A stretch of 64,000 bases of DNA from Nemertoderma westbladi (GCA_032718475.1 JAUCBJ010007037.1:1-64000); one strand, 5' to 3'. Shown: positions 11,201 to 21,547, counted from the stretch's first letter. The notes: generated by a model not told the origin, from the letters alone. Numbers and translations are program-made.

Positions 11201-12030
11201 ACTGTAAGATTATACTGTAAGATATAACTGTAAGATTATACTGTAAGATATTACTGTAAGATATTACTGTAAGATATTACTGTAAGATATTACTGTAAGA
11301 TATTACTGTAAGATATTACAGTAAGATATTACTGTAAGATATTAATGTAAGATATTACTGTAAGATATTACTGTAAGATATTACTGTAAGATTATACTGT
11401 AAGATATAACTGTAAGATTATACTGTAAGATATAACTGTAAGATTATACTGTAAGATTATACTGTAAGATATAACTGTAAGATTATACTGTAAGATATAA
11501 CTGTAAGATTATACTGTAAGATATTACTGTAAGATATTACTGTAAGATATTACTGTAAGATATTACTGTAAGATATTACAGTAAGATATTACTGTAAGAT
11601 ATTACTGTAAGATATTACTGTAAGATATTACTGTAAGATATTACTGTAAGATATTACTGTAAGATATTACTGTAAGATATTACTGTAAGATATTACTGTA
11701 AGATATTACTGTAAGATATTACTGTAAGATATTACTGTAAGATATTACTGTAAGATATTACTGTAAGATATTAATGTAAGATATTACTGTAAGATATTAC
11801 TTCAAGATATTACTGTAAGATATTAATGTAAGATATTACTGTAAGATATTACTGTAAGATATTACTGTAAGATATTACTGTAAGATAGTACTGTAAGATA
11901 TTACTGTAAGATAGTACTGTAAGATATTACTGTAATATATTACTGTAAGATATTACTGTAAGATATTACTGTAATATATTACTGTAAGATATTACTGTAA
12001 GATATTAGTGTAAGTTATAACTGTAAGATT
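8239..12030. repeat. SatA: 13-bp satellite, about 290 copies with higher-order structure
   Basis: The array is built of three main 13-bp monomers: actgtaagatatt (A), actgtaagattat (B) and actgtaagatata (C). A variant starting aatg instead of actg (A') is nearly always followed by three A monomers and then alternating B and C. This block recurs near 8570, 8925, 9300, 9505, 9915, 10185, 11065 and 11340. The last part (11560-12030) is mostly A with scattered point variants. No coding content. Confidence 0.98.
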
Positions 12031-14085
12031 GTAAGCAGATTCAATTCCGTGCATTACCCACTTTGAGATCCTCTACAGTAAGAACTATCCGACGGCCTAC
12101 AAATCTACTAATATGAAACTATAGAATATCTCTTACTGTAAAGTCCAGTAGTATACCGCTTACCAGATCCTAGTAACGATGTATCTTACAGTAAAATCCA
12201 GTAATGTATACGGGCTCGTACAGTATTTGAGAACAAATCCCAGTCCAGGGTATCTAAACAAACAGATACAAATACGCAAACAACTACTGGCGAGGAACAG
12301 AGCCTAGTGTCTATTCTACATACGTGAGCGGGTCTAATGCCTACGAACTAGACAAAAGGATGCCTGTCCTCTAACCGGTGAGGCAGATGTACAGTTACGG
12401 TGACAGACCAAACTCACGGGAAAACAATCCCTGCGCAGCGAATCCTAACTATCACTGACAGACCTAAATACCGTAACTTGCCGTGGTGTGATTTATATGG
12501 TTTATATACGAGCTAGTGGGTTAACAGACCTAGCGTAACAATACTGACACCTGTACTAAATCAGTCTAAAGGGGGTTGTGCCTAAAGTAACGATACTATT
12601 GCTCAGTCAAACAACAGTCTAATAAATAAATACTCCTCCTTGCCGTACTTAAATATCAGATCCTAAATTTACAAACTACGAATAGTAAATTACAGATAAA
12701 TTCTGCCTAAATGTAATCTAAAGTGCGCTATAACTAGTAGAACTCTAAGGGTACATATGTTTTAGGGCGTGTGTGTGTGGGTGTGTTACAATAAAACAAT
12801 TTTGGTGTACTCCATTGTACTAGGTTTTAGTGATTTTCTGACCAAAACAATACCGTGCGCTAGCTACGAAAATAAGCTAGTCACGCTCTGTAGAACTTTA
12901 TACTTACAAAATGACGTCAAAGCTCTCTCCTTCCTATCCACAACTCAACCGGGCAATTACAGTGTTAGTAACTACACCCGTGATTGGCACAAATACCAGA
13001 TTCTGGTTGTAAGATAAGAAATAGGGGTTAATCGCTACCGTACGTTAGCTGATCTGGTATACAAATTTGATTCTAGAACTTTGTTGCCGCGGTGGTTAGC
13101 AGCAATACCTATCAGTACGTGGCAAGGCGCGGTAGGATATTAATAAACCTCCCTAGGCCAAGCAAAGTGCCGGTAGCAGAAATACTCCTTGCCTGATCAA
13201 ATAACTCAGGTTCAGGCAGGGGGGGGGGGGGGGGGGGTGGGTACTAATGTATATTCTACAAAGTAAACCTGTACCGAACTGTCAGTATTGCGAATCACTA
13301 AATTATGGAACATATGCTGTCTGTACCTAATATGTACTCGCGTACTGATGAACAGCAATAGTTCACACCTGTAAGAGATACAGGTTAACCCAGGGATTTG
13401 CAGTACAGGGTCCTGTCTGAATCTAGCTATCTGATCCTAAATTTCGCGGCATCCCAGGACGGCGTTACGCTTACCCTGATCTATAGGTCTTACGTCGGGC
13501 AAGGGCATCAAACAAAGTCTTACCTTCCTCGGAAATCGGGCGCTGCATGGCAAAAGTGGAGTATTTCGAAGGGGCGAAGGGGGTGCGCGGTGCGGTCTAA
13601 TCTAATGTGGGCGCTAGCGTGATGGGACATCTTCCCTGCGTTGCTGACGGCCTAACGGTCTAGGCGGCCATCCTCCCAATGCTTGGCTGTCCCAATGGTG
13701 GACAATTGGAAATATACATGTTCAAAAGTTTACAGTATATTTACGTAATTTACAAAGATTTATCAACCTGAACACTAACAAATAATTCAAGGTTAACAAG
13801 ATTTGAAATAAATAACAAGTAAACTAATACTAAATCAAGAGTAGTAGTGAGGGATAAGATAGTGGCATATGTAAGTGATAACCGAAGGCAAACCAGCCCT
13901 TATATAGCAAATCTGGGACATAGAATCCGCTAGAACCTTCCAGAGCATTCCAAGGCCTCACATTGGAGCAATAAGATGTTCCATGCCCTATGATTGGCCC
14001 AACTCATCGTTTCATACGTTGTACGCACCTCATTGGTTTATCAAATTATATCAAATGAAAATAAATTGGCCAAAAATGCAAATTT
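12031..14085. other. Unassigned region with decayed SatA edge and a 19-base G tract
   Basis: Up to about 12220 scattered words such as 'cttactgtaa' and 'cttacagtaa' look like eroded SatA units. Beyond that the sequence is unique in the window and of mixed composition. Frames at 12769-13017 and 13398-13622 have no recognisable content. A run of 19 G lies at 13219-13237. No gene could be supported. Confidence 0.5.
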
Positions 14086-14090
14086 CCCAA

Positions 14091-14163
14091 CTGGGATTCG
14101 AACTCGTAACCTATCTGTAATGTAACCAACGCCGTAACCATGTGACCAGTGCGCCATTAGAGT
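14091..14163 (-). other. tRNA-like sequence, probably a tRNA-derived SINE head or tRNA pseudogene
   Basis: On the minus strand 'aatggcgcactggtcacatgg' fits an internal A box (TGGCGCACTGG), and 'gagttcgaatccc' about 45 bases later fits a B box (GTTCGAATC). The T-arm stem and acceptor stem do not pair well, so an active tRNA gene is unlikely. No matching second copy was found in the window. Confidence 0.5.
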
Positions 14164-14690
14164 TACCTACGGGTTTATGTGTACCAATATGAATTGGCCT
14201 ATTACATTACTGTAATTTAATCAAAATGCGTTGGACTTTAGAAAGTTTTTACGTTAAACTACAAATGCTACTTTATAGTGAAATAATCCATCACCGCTCC
14301 ATGAAAACAGTAAGTAAGACTGTTTTCACCAATCGAAATATAAACTATTTACAAATATTTCTTTAGTCTAATAATGGGGCCTAAAATATAAAATAATCAC
14401 TACTTAATTATTGCATACTTATTATTGCAGGTACGGCGTAAATACAATCTATCATACATACAAAATACAAATTTACCAATTAACTTTAGTGCATAAAATA
14501 CAAAAAAAGAGGGCTTTCGGTTATCAAAATGAACAAATTAAAGATATTAGAACAAATCAAAACAAATAATTTCAATCCTTTCGATAATCTTTTATATATT
14601 ACAAATATACATAATAAAATTTCCAAATTAAATCAGTCCAATATAAACAAACATAATATGCTAATAACTTCCAAATAAGTCATAAAGTGT
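14164..14690. other. AT-rich spacer, nothing recognised
   Basis: Low-complexity AT-rich sequence with no frame of interest. It ends close to the first hairpin assigned to element M. Confidence 0.4.
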
Positions 14691-14696
14691 ACTCCT

Positions 14697-14716
14697 GACG
14701 AGCTTAAAAGTTCGTC
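14697..14716. repeat. Hairpin GACGAGCTTAAAAGTTCGTC
   Basis: The arms GACGAGCT and AGTTCGTC pair with one G-U wobble around a four-base loop. It resembles the CGAGCCTGAAAAGGACTCG hairpin of element L in both sequence and shape. Confidence 0.5.
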
Positions 14717-14757
14717 CTACTGGTCTGGATATCTTCTCCTGAGCACTGATTGCTAAC

Positions 14758-14777
14758 GGTAGGCTCGCAAGCCTTCC
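14758..14777 (-). repeat. Element M hairpin motif, copy 1
   Basis: GGTAGGCTCGCAAGCCTTCC on the plus strand. In the sense of element M it forms AGGCU-UGCG-AGCCU with outer GG/CC pairs and an A-A mismatch. It is in non-coding DNA downstream of the ORFs. Confidence 0.8.
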
Positions 14778-14817
14778 TTCTCTATCTTGCTCCTCCAAAA
14801 CCAACATCCAAACGTAA

Positions 14818-14915
14818 CATCCAATATAAATACCCAAATATAATATTCAAATATAATATCCAAATATAATGTCCAAATATAATATCCAAATATAATATCC
14901 AAATATAATATCCAA
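14818..14915. repeat. 13-bp minisatellite (atccaaatataat)
   Basis: About seven units of atccaaatataat with small variants (gtccaaatataat, ttcaaatataat). The array lies between hairpin motif copies 1 and 2. Confidence 0.9.
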
Positions 14916-14917
14916 TC

Positions 14918-14937
14918 GGTAGGCTCGCAAGCCTTCC
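14918..14937 (-). repeat. Element M hairpin motif, copy 2
   Basis: Identical 20-mer to copy 1. It is preceded by 'aatc' where copy 1 has 'taac'. Non-coding. Confidence 0.8.
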
Positions 14938-15289
14938 TTCCTTCATCTCGATCCCCTAATCCTTAGTCGAACGGGCTCGTCCACGCCCTCTAATACGATT
15001 GGGTGGTGGTCAGGATCGAACTGGACTTGGACTTTGGTGTCAAGCTGTCGGTGGTTCCAAAACGCTGGGAAAGGGGACGACGGGAGTTTCACACATCCGT
15101 CGTGCGCTCAGTTCTCTAAATCCTCGTCCGATTCCAATCGTTAGCTTTGTAGCATTGGGTCGAGTCTTTACAACGCTAGGAGGAAGTCTAAAGGGTGGGA
15201 CTGTTCCGTCCGGTGACACATCGCTCTCTGACGTCGTCTGAATTCTAATGGGTTGCAGCAAAGCATATCCTGTCCCTCCGCGTGGTTCT

Positions 15290-16379
15290 CTAGCGAGGGA
15301 AACTGTGCCCCGATTCATCCGGATTTGCAACTTCGATGTCGTCCTCTCGGCGACATCTCGTGGCTCTGAAGCCAGTCTCACACAGAACGTCCGCCTCATC
15401 TAGAATACACGAGGTTACGCGTTTGTGATAAAATGCGCTCCGGTATGCCCAAGCTATCGAATGCCAGGCTCCTCGATTCCGCTGTTTGACTCGCAATTTG
15501 TCAAATTCCCCGGCGGTAATCTTATTCACCACAGTCTGAAAGTTCCATGTGTTCTTTTTGTCAGGGTGTACCTGTAGAAAGTAGTCCCAAACAACCTTAA
15601 ATCCGCTATCCAAAGGCAATATATCCAGCACCTCTAAGAGTTCATCGTACTGAGGCATAGCTGACATGTATCCTTCGTCGACAATATGAGAAGGTTTACG
15701 CCCCAAAATCCCAAGTGCGCTCTCATAGGGAAACGGTGTCGCTGTGTCGATACATGCTCGTCTGCTAGATTCTAGCTGTCTAACGATTTTAACTGACATA
15801 CGCTCCTAGGGGATGTTCCTAAGTTGACACTCTGATGCCCTATGACCTTTTAATGTTACAATACGTGCACTGCTCCACAAAACGCTTGCAAGTGTAGAAA
15901 GTGTGCAAACGTTGATCCCCACACCAGTTGCACACTAAGTCCGGTAAAGATATATGTTTCGCTCCACATTTAATTGCATGGAGGCCAGTTGCGCCGCATC
16001 TGCCCCAAATAGTGTTGGCAGGATACCAAACTCGTGCATAGATGAGATCTCTGATGGGGCGAGCGCTACCGTCTACATAATAATTCTCATCATCCGGGTC
16101 AGTCGGTATGTTTGTCTCCGTAGGTTGTACACAAACGATGGCATCGCTTTTCTCTAACTCGCGTATCTCAGTTCGCGTCTTCCTCGGAAGGTTCTCCTCT
16201 ATCTCTATGAGTTGCCGCAACGGTTCGTCTATTATTGCAAACTCAGTCGGATCCACATCGTCATGATGGGCAGTAGGCTCGCGAGCCTTCCAGGATCCTT
16301 CCGGGCCTTTGAATTCCTTGTGACGTTCCCCATCGTAGGGTACCAACGTCAACATCGACGGTCTGTCGACTAGGTTCAT
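15290..16379 (-). pseudogene. Element M ORF3: zinc-knuckle protein with frameshift and stop
   Basis: The start at 16379 overlaps the stop of the preceding ORF as ATGA (16376-16379). The first part (179 codons, 16379-15840) is acidic and ends with a zinc knuckle C-x2-C-x5-H-x4-C (VCNWCGDQRLHTFYTC) and, six residues later, CTYC. The frame then stops. If one A of the AAAA run at about 15849-15852 is skipped, it reads CNIKGHRASEC, which completes a second C-x2-C-x4-H-x4-C knuckle. A TAG follows shortly, and the frame reopens at 15799-15290 with about 169 residues of helical-looking sequence (MPQYDELLEVLDILP). Layout and spacing match ORF C of element L (49423-50322), including a SAxLPxxYxxLLL-like segment after the knuckles. 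The role is unknown; a nucleic-acid-binding or packaging role is inferred from the knuckles. Sequence from 15290 to 14999 has other frames without clear content. Confidence 0.55.
16272..16291 (-). repeat. Element M hairpin motif, copy 3 (inside ORF3)
   Basis: AGTAGGCTCGCGAGCCTTCC lies within coding sequence (residues WKAREPT). The stem is unchanged and the loop is CGCG. It is read in a different frame from copy 4. Confidence 0.8.
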
Positions 16380-17278
16380 GCGTGAGTGAGATAAACGTCC
16401 CTGAAAATGCTAAGTCCCGCTTGCGTGAAAACTTTGCAGTGCGCATCGGTGTTATAAAAGGGTTGGAGAAATCGGCGGAATACATCAGTATGCATCCTTC
16501 CTCCATCGTAAAAGGTACGTCCTTCACCGAGACATAACGGATGTCGCTTTAAAGTTCTAGACACTACATTGGCGATGAAGCAAACGTTTACCGAAGATTC
16601 TATCGCCAAATAGTATTGCAAGATTATTCGTGGAGGTGAGGTAATCGCCCAGTACACACAACCTCGCCACTTCAACTGTGATTCAAACTCGTTTACGCCG
16701 GGGGTATCTCCCTCATCGTATACATCCGTGTATTTGCTCCTCTTACTCTCTTTATAATCCCAACTAAACATTAGGTATGAGATATAACCCGTTCCAGTTT
16801 TTAGCGTGTTATACTCCCTGAAATATCCTTGTTCAATAGCCAAAAGCAACAATGGTCTAGTATCCACGTATGACGTAGGCAATCGATCCTCCTCCTCGGG
16901 CATTCCTGCGAAATCGCTAATGAGGTCATCCCATACACCAGATCCGATCTTGACGATACTTTTATCAAGTACAACGTCTCGTACGGCCTTTGGCAACATC
17001 CTAGCTTCTATGCTACAAGCCAGGTCCATGGATTTAACTATCCGTTTTATCATTGCGTGTCTTTGCGTTGTTCCTTCCAGCATAGGCATCTTTCTATCAC
17101 TCCTCTGTTGGCTGAAGACATGTAACACGCCATCTGGTGCTCGAATTTGTATGGTCTTTGAAGTGAGGCTTTGCTGATGGCTTCCTCCTTCATTATCGTA
17201 AAACATATAACCATTCTCCTTTAGAGATTGGCTAGTTGCTTCCCAATCGTCGAGTAAATTGTTGGTAGGGTTCCAAAT
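16376..17278 (-). pseudogene. Element M ORF2, C-terminal segment
   Basis: This is the last about 300 codons of the long ORF. The segment begins upstream of the apparent ATG at 17206: the frame is open back to the insertion point and reads IWNPTNNLLDDWEATS before that ATG. No known domain was recognised. It is a mixed-charge globular-looking sequence with several aromatic clusters (WDYKESKRSKY, CVYWAITSPPRIILQYYL). It ends at TGA 16376-16378, which overlaps the ATG of ORF3. The function is unknown. Confidence 0.6.
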
Positions 17279-17288
17279 TCTCCCTATG

Positions 17289-18138
17289 AAACGAAAGCTT
17301 TAATACCAACATATGGTGTAAATAAAATAAACATGCACATAAAGGTAGGTAGGCCTACTGTAAAATATGAAAGTTGTTATGTGACCATATAATACTGTAT
17401 TGTATGACAGATAATGGAAAATGGGATACACATTATTTATAGGTTATTTGGGGATGGGGATATAATAAAATGAATATATAATATAATAAAAATAGTAAAA
17501 ATATATATAATATAATAAAATGTCGTTGCATGGTTGAAATATTGTACAATTCAATGTTTGGTTATAGCGTGGCTGGGGGAAGTTTTAAAATAGATCGTGT
17601 AAAAATTAGAATAGATCATTTCACGGCAGTACAGGAACAGTGAGCGTTTTACTGTTGTTAGTAGAGTCGGGACGCCAGTGCAACTGAGGCCGTGGTCCTT
17701 GTCCGTCGCCTGGTCGTCGCAGAGATGGCAGACGCATGTGGGGGTCGGCCGTCAACACCCTTTACTGCGGCAGAGCTTGTGGTGCAAGCCATTGGAGATG
17801 AATTGGGCTGCAGCGCGGCGCCTGTAGCCTGTGAGTTTGAGGAGGGAGAGCTCGCCGTTCTCTGCAGGGCGGTCGACCGCGTTTAGGATTGCCATGGTGG
17901 AGGCGTATTTGCTCACCCCGCACCACAGTTTCCAGTAGAACGCGCGAACGAGCTCCACGTGTGGTAAGCTGGGCGCGTCGGCCGCGGAAACGCCGTAGAC
18001 GGAGCAACCGTATGTGGTAGACGGAAGGACAACCGCGCGCCACAATCGACCAGCTGTTACAATTGATATGTTATTGAAATTGACCCGGGAAGCCAATCTC
18101 ATGCTCATGAGATCCCTCGTTTATGCAGGTGAGTGTAG
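17289..18138 (-). mobile_element. 850-bp 5'-truncated LINE fragment inserted in element M
   Basis: It is flanked by TCTCCCTATG at 17279-17288 and 18139-18148, a 10-bp target duplication. With one copy removed, the element M frame reads straight through (NDEKSIG then RIWNPT). The fragment encodes only the end of a retrotransposon protein. Its 3' part is AT-rich (17290-17640) without a clear poly-A. Confidence 0.85.
17650..18115 (-). pseudogene. LINE polymerase C-terminal fragment with Cys/His knuckle
   Basis: On the minus strand the frame reads GRLWRAVVLPSTTYGCSVYG, a typical post-RT segment of non-LTR polymerases, and continues to KLCRSKGC and a TGA at about 17753. The same frame after the stop has CHLCDDQATDKDHGLSC, a C-x2-C ... 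H-x3-C knuckle like those at the C-terminus of several LINE clades. The reverse transcriptase core is missing. The clade is not assigned. Confidence 0.65.
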
Positions 18139-18871
18139 TCTCCCTATGGACTTTTCATCGTTGAAACTAATAGGTTTTCTGGTCCAATTGGTCGCAATAT
18201 CGGCGTCAGTTTCAAACGTGCTGACTCCGATCCATAATCGAATCATTTTCGTGAGATATCCTCGCAAGATACAAGGTGCGATATCCGTCCCCGCGTGATC
18301 CACTTCCTTAAAGTCCGTAATATGTGGAGGTACGTTGCGTACGATTTTCTGAACTATCATTCTATGCAACTCGGCCGACTCTAACACATCACCAAAGGTA
18401 ACCGATGGGAGGAAATCCAGGTTCGAAATGATCTCCGGGTGTTCAACTATAGTAATCTCATAAGTTGTCTCCTCTCGGGTCAGTATGCTAATAGGAAAGC
18501 TGGTTGGTCTTGCGACTGATACTACCGCTTTAGTAGGATGAGGCTGAGGTTCTCGCGTCATCTCGACATGAGGTATCTGTAGTCTCTGCGACAAACGCTG
18601 AGCAAATGTGATACTATCGAAGAGCTCGGGTGTCATCTCCTTAGGTTCGGTTTGATCGTGGGATATCCAGTAAAATGGTAGGCTCGTGAGCCTTCCGCCG
18701 AACTCCTTGATCTTGCCTTTCTCGTACGCCTTGTACGCCCTGTAGAGGCTCAAAGCTCCCCGTTTCTCTTGTGTCAACTTATTAGACTCGTCCACTACCA
18801 TGCTGTAGACGTCTGGTTTGACTAATTTGGGTTCGTAAATAACAATCTCGCCCGCGTTCGGTCCACTCATC
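18139..18871 (-). pseudogene. Element M ORF2, middle segment
   Basis: About 245 codons run without a stop between the two insertions. The ATG at 18870 is not a real start: after removal of the piggyBac-type element the frame continues from the upstream segment (NPYHSFK then MSGPNAGE). No known domain was recognised. It contains the hairpin motif copy 4 at 18677-18696. The apparent C-terminal residues before the stop at 18121 (RLHSPA) come from the LINE insertion, not from this ORF. Confidence 0.6.
18677..18696 (-). repeat. Element M hairpin motif, copy 4 (inside ORF2)
   Basis: GGTAGGCTCGTGAGCCTTCC is in coding sequence (residues GRLTSLP). The stem is identical to the other copies and the sense-strand loop is CACG. 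Confidence 0.8.
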
Positions 18872-20458
18872 TTAACCCTATTAGTACCGGGCTATAAAAT
18901 GTTGTACAAATACCGGGGGGGTGGGGGTCATATTGACCCCCCCCCCCCCCCCCCCCCCCTCTAAAATCTACAAATATTTACGAAAACGTCCGATTTTTGT
19001 TTGTACGTAGGTATCACTTGTCTGGATCCGACCGAAAAAAAAAATTTTCAAAAAATGTACTGGGGTGGTTATATTGCAGCACCAAAATTACAAGTAGTGC
19101 ACAATTTTCACAAAATTTGAAAGTTACATTTTCGGCTAATTATTATTCAATACAGGTTTTTTGGGGTGCAAAATACATTGGAAAATATTAAAAAATAATG
19201 TGATTACCTATAAATGGCTGTTTAGTCCTCTCTGCGTAGGAAAAAAATGAAAAAATCAAGTAACCAGCACTTTTCAGTTAGAAAACAAAATTTTTAATTC
19301 ACTTATACGATGCTATAAATTCACATTTTCAGGTTTTCGAGTGCGCTGATTCTAATGGAATACATTTCTAATATGCCAGATCATTGCTACTTGGATTTTT
19401 CGGCGTAATTTGGCAAATTTTGGTGCTAGCACCAAATTTTGTACCCATCACCAAAAAGTACAAGTTTGCGTTGTCCAGTGCTGTTTTTATTGATTCCATC
19501 GGATTCAGGACCCTCATAAACCCGTATAACGCAAGAAACAAGGTGATAATATCTACTTATCAATTTGCATATTTTCCAAAATTTGGTGCTGGCACAACAA
19601 TTTTCACCCACCGGCGAAAAATACAAGTTTGAGAACTCTTATGAAATTTTTACTGATTCCATTGAATTCAGAACCATCACAAAACCGTATAACGCAAGAA
19701 ACAAGGTGACACAATCAATTGATATATTTGATGGTTTTCAAAATTTGGTGCCTGCACCACATTTTGCACCCACATCCGAAAAATACAAGTTTGAGATGTC
19801 TAGTTCGATAATTATATTTTCCATTGAATTCGGAACAGCCATAAACCTCTAAAACGCAAGAAATAAATTGTCACAAGCAATTTTATATATTAAATGGATT
19901 TTCAAAATTTCGTGCTAGCACCAAAATTTGCACACAGCACCGAAAAATACAAGTTTGAAACGCTTGGTGCAACTCGTATATATTTTATCGAATCCAGAAC
20001 CCCAAAAAACCCCAATTGCGTAAAAACAAGTTTCAAACAATCAATTTACAAAATTGACTTATTTCAAAATTTGGTGCTGGCACCAAAATTTGGCACCCAT
20101 CGAAAAAAATAAGTTTGAAATTTCTAAATCAATTCATATGAATTCCATCCAATTTCTAACACCAAAAAACCGGTGTAAATCAAAAATAGAGATGTTACAA
20201 TATATATTTATTGAAATGTAATTTTCAAAAAAACGTCTCAAAAAAAGTGCCAAAAGTAGGGTTAAAAAATGGTGCTATAACTCGAAAAGTACCCAATATT
20301 TTTGAAAACGGTTTTCACTACCATGAAGACAATAGATTTTAGGAAAAGTCATAAAATTTCAGATTCCCAACAGCGTTTGTTTCAGAATTATAATAAAAAA
20401 ACCACGGGGGGGGGGGGGGGGGTCATATTGACCCCCCCCCCGGGTTTAATAGGGTTAA
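18872..20458. mobile_element. piggyBac-type non-autonomous element with TTAA duplication
   Basis: TTAA at 18872-18875 and 20455-20458 flanks a 1579-bp body. The left end is CCCTATTAGTACCGGG, and the right end in reverse complement is CCCTATTAAACCCGGG. The TTAA target and CCC-initial termini are diagnostic of piggyBac. Both subterminal regions carry a G-run, TCATATTGA, C-run hairpin (about 18914-18959 and 20406-20441). The interior has tandem repeats but no transposase. Removing the body and one TTAA restores the element M frame exactly. Confidence 0.9.
19405..20115. repeat. Five tandem units of about 163 bp, each with a TTGGTGCTAGCACCAA-like palindrome
   Basis: The palindrome or its variant occurs near 19420, 19583, 19741, 19906 and 20068, at a spacing of 158-165. 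Shared flanks include 'gaaaaatacaagtttga' and 'ccgtataacgcaagaaa'. The first copy (TTGGTGCTAGCACCAA) and the fifth (TTGGTGCTGGCACCAA) are best preserved. Short plus-strand frames here are repeat artefacts. Confidence 0.85.
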
Positions 20459-21002
20459 ACGAATGGTACGGATTCGTCAAAGGGTATCCGCCTTCTTGGT
20501 AACGCAGACTTTGGTGGTATGAACATTGTGCTAATATCGGCTCGGGGTTCTCCGAGTTCAAGCGCATAGGAATCGCGTTGTCTTGCTCGCGCATACATGC
20601 TCCACATTTGTAAAATAGTTTATAAATGGAGAACGCATCCTTTGTCTCTTGATCCGCTCCACGATGTTGTCTATAAAGATGCATTCCGTCAAATTCATCC
20701 CTGGTTGCAGGCAAGGGTTCGCTTGCCATTAAATATTGCAGCATATGATATAATCGGCGTATCTCCGTGTCTGGATCCTCGCAAATGTCACTGGTGTCGC
20801 ATAAAGCATCGTAGGGATACAACGCATTGAACTCCCCGCATAAGTCCTCCGCTCTTTTGTTATAAGCGTCCAATCGCTGTTTCGTAACATTCTGGTCCGT
20901 CTTGGATTTAGCGAGCTTGGCTGTACTCCTAGCCATACTCTCCACTCCAAACACGTTAAAGTTTTTGGCTCCATAACGATTAAACGGTGCCTGGTGGTAC
21001 AT
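20455..21002 (-). pseudogene. Element M ORF2, N-terminal segment
   Basis: This is the first about 182 codons, from ATG 21002 (MYHQAPFNRYG). A second possible start is the internal MARSTAKLAK (about 20936). It contains a Lys/Arg-rich stretch followed by a helical acidic region and CGACMREQ. No domain was recognised. The residues after the TSD at 20455 (proline run) belong to the piggyBac-type element. An overlapping frame begins at 21052 (MAEIYKELRQGFTQEKE) and could be a small upstream ORF or an N-terminus lost by a frameshift. Summed over the three segments, and counting each duplicated site once, the ORF is 2184 nt, divisible by three. Confidence 0.6.
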
Positions 21003-21052
21003 TCTTTTTCCTGCGTAAACCCCTGACGTAACTCCTTATATATCTCCGCCAT

Positions 21053-21545
21053 TATATACGCGTATATATGGTTACATATTGTTACGTTTCTACTAGATGA
21101 AGCACAAAATAGAGGTTAGATGTGAGGAGACTTAGAGTTTGTCGGCTTTTAGCTCAACTTTGCTCTAAAACCCCTACCCATTTGCCTAATGACTTTGGGT
21201 TTGCGTGATTTTGCACTGGCTCCTAATCCAAAAAATGTGCCGATAAAAAAACGAATTCCGGGTAAAATAAGCCGCGAGTCTTAAATACTCAAGTTTTAAT
21301 TTCCCAAACTTCATCCCAAAGAAAATAGTGCAGTCGAGAATTAATTTGGTCTAAGATAATAGTAGACACGACTATGTCAAACAAGGCCGATTTTCTTTTC
21401 CAAAAAAATTTATCGGTAGGCTTGCAAGCCTTCCATCTGCTCTTGTCCTGCCCAATTTTAATTTTTATCTAGCTATATTCTAGAATTCGCATTCACTGGA
21501 GAATCATTTTTCTTAAATTTAAATCCAACCAAATGGATTTGTCTA
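21053..21545. other. Leader-side flank of element M, no gene
   Basis: AT-rich sequence with hairpin motif copy 5 at 21415-21434 and no coding frame. The switch to LINE-R occurs at about 21548. Confidence 0.4.
21415..21434 (-). repeat. Element M hairpin motif, copy 5
   Basis: GGTAGGCTTGCAAGCCTTCC has the same stem and the loop TGCA. It lies on the 5' side of the ORFs, non-coding. Confidence 0.8.
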
Positions 21546-21547
21546 AT

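Larger units (their letters stand above)
14690..21480 (-). mobile_element. Element M: unrecognised multi-ORF element, interrupted by two later insertions
   Basis: The limits are approximate. They are set by the outermost copies of a hairpin motif (14758-14777 and 21415-21434) and a second hairpin at 14697-14716. Coding order on the minus strand is a 727-codon ORF (21002 down to 16376, split in three by insertions), an ATGA overlap, and a zinc-knuckle ORF (16379 to about 15290). No reverse transcriptase, integrase or transposase was recognised, and no clear long terminal repeats were found by eye. It resembles element L (44739-52084) in ORF overlap, zinc-knuckle spacing and dispersed hairpins, so it is likely a non-autonomous relative or a member of the same broad class. 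Confidence 0.5.

Noticed and set aside
4673-12030. Regular repeats that might be taken for a CRISPR array
   Set aside because: Units are contiguous 19-mers or 13-mers with no unique spacers, no cas genes, and the genome is animal.
14091-14163. Functional tRNA gene
   Set aside because: A and B box words are present but the T-arm and acceptor stems do not pair, so a SINE head or pseudogene fits better.
18121-18870. ATG at 18870 as the start of a separate gene
   Set aside because: The frame is open upstream once the piggyBac-type insertion is removed, and the codon is internal to a longer ORF.
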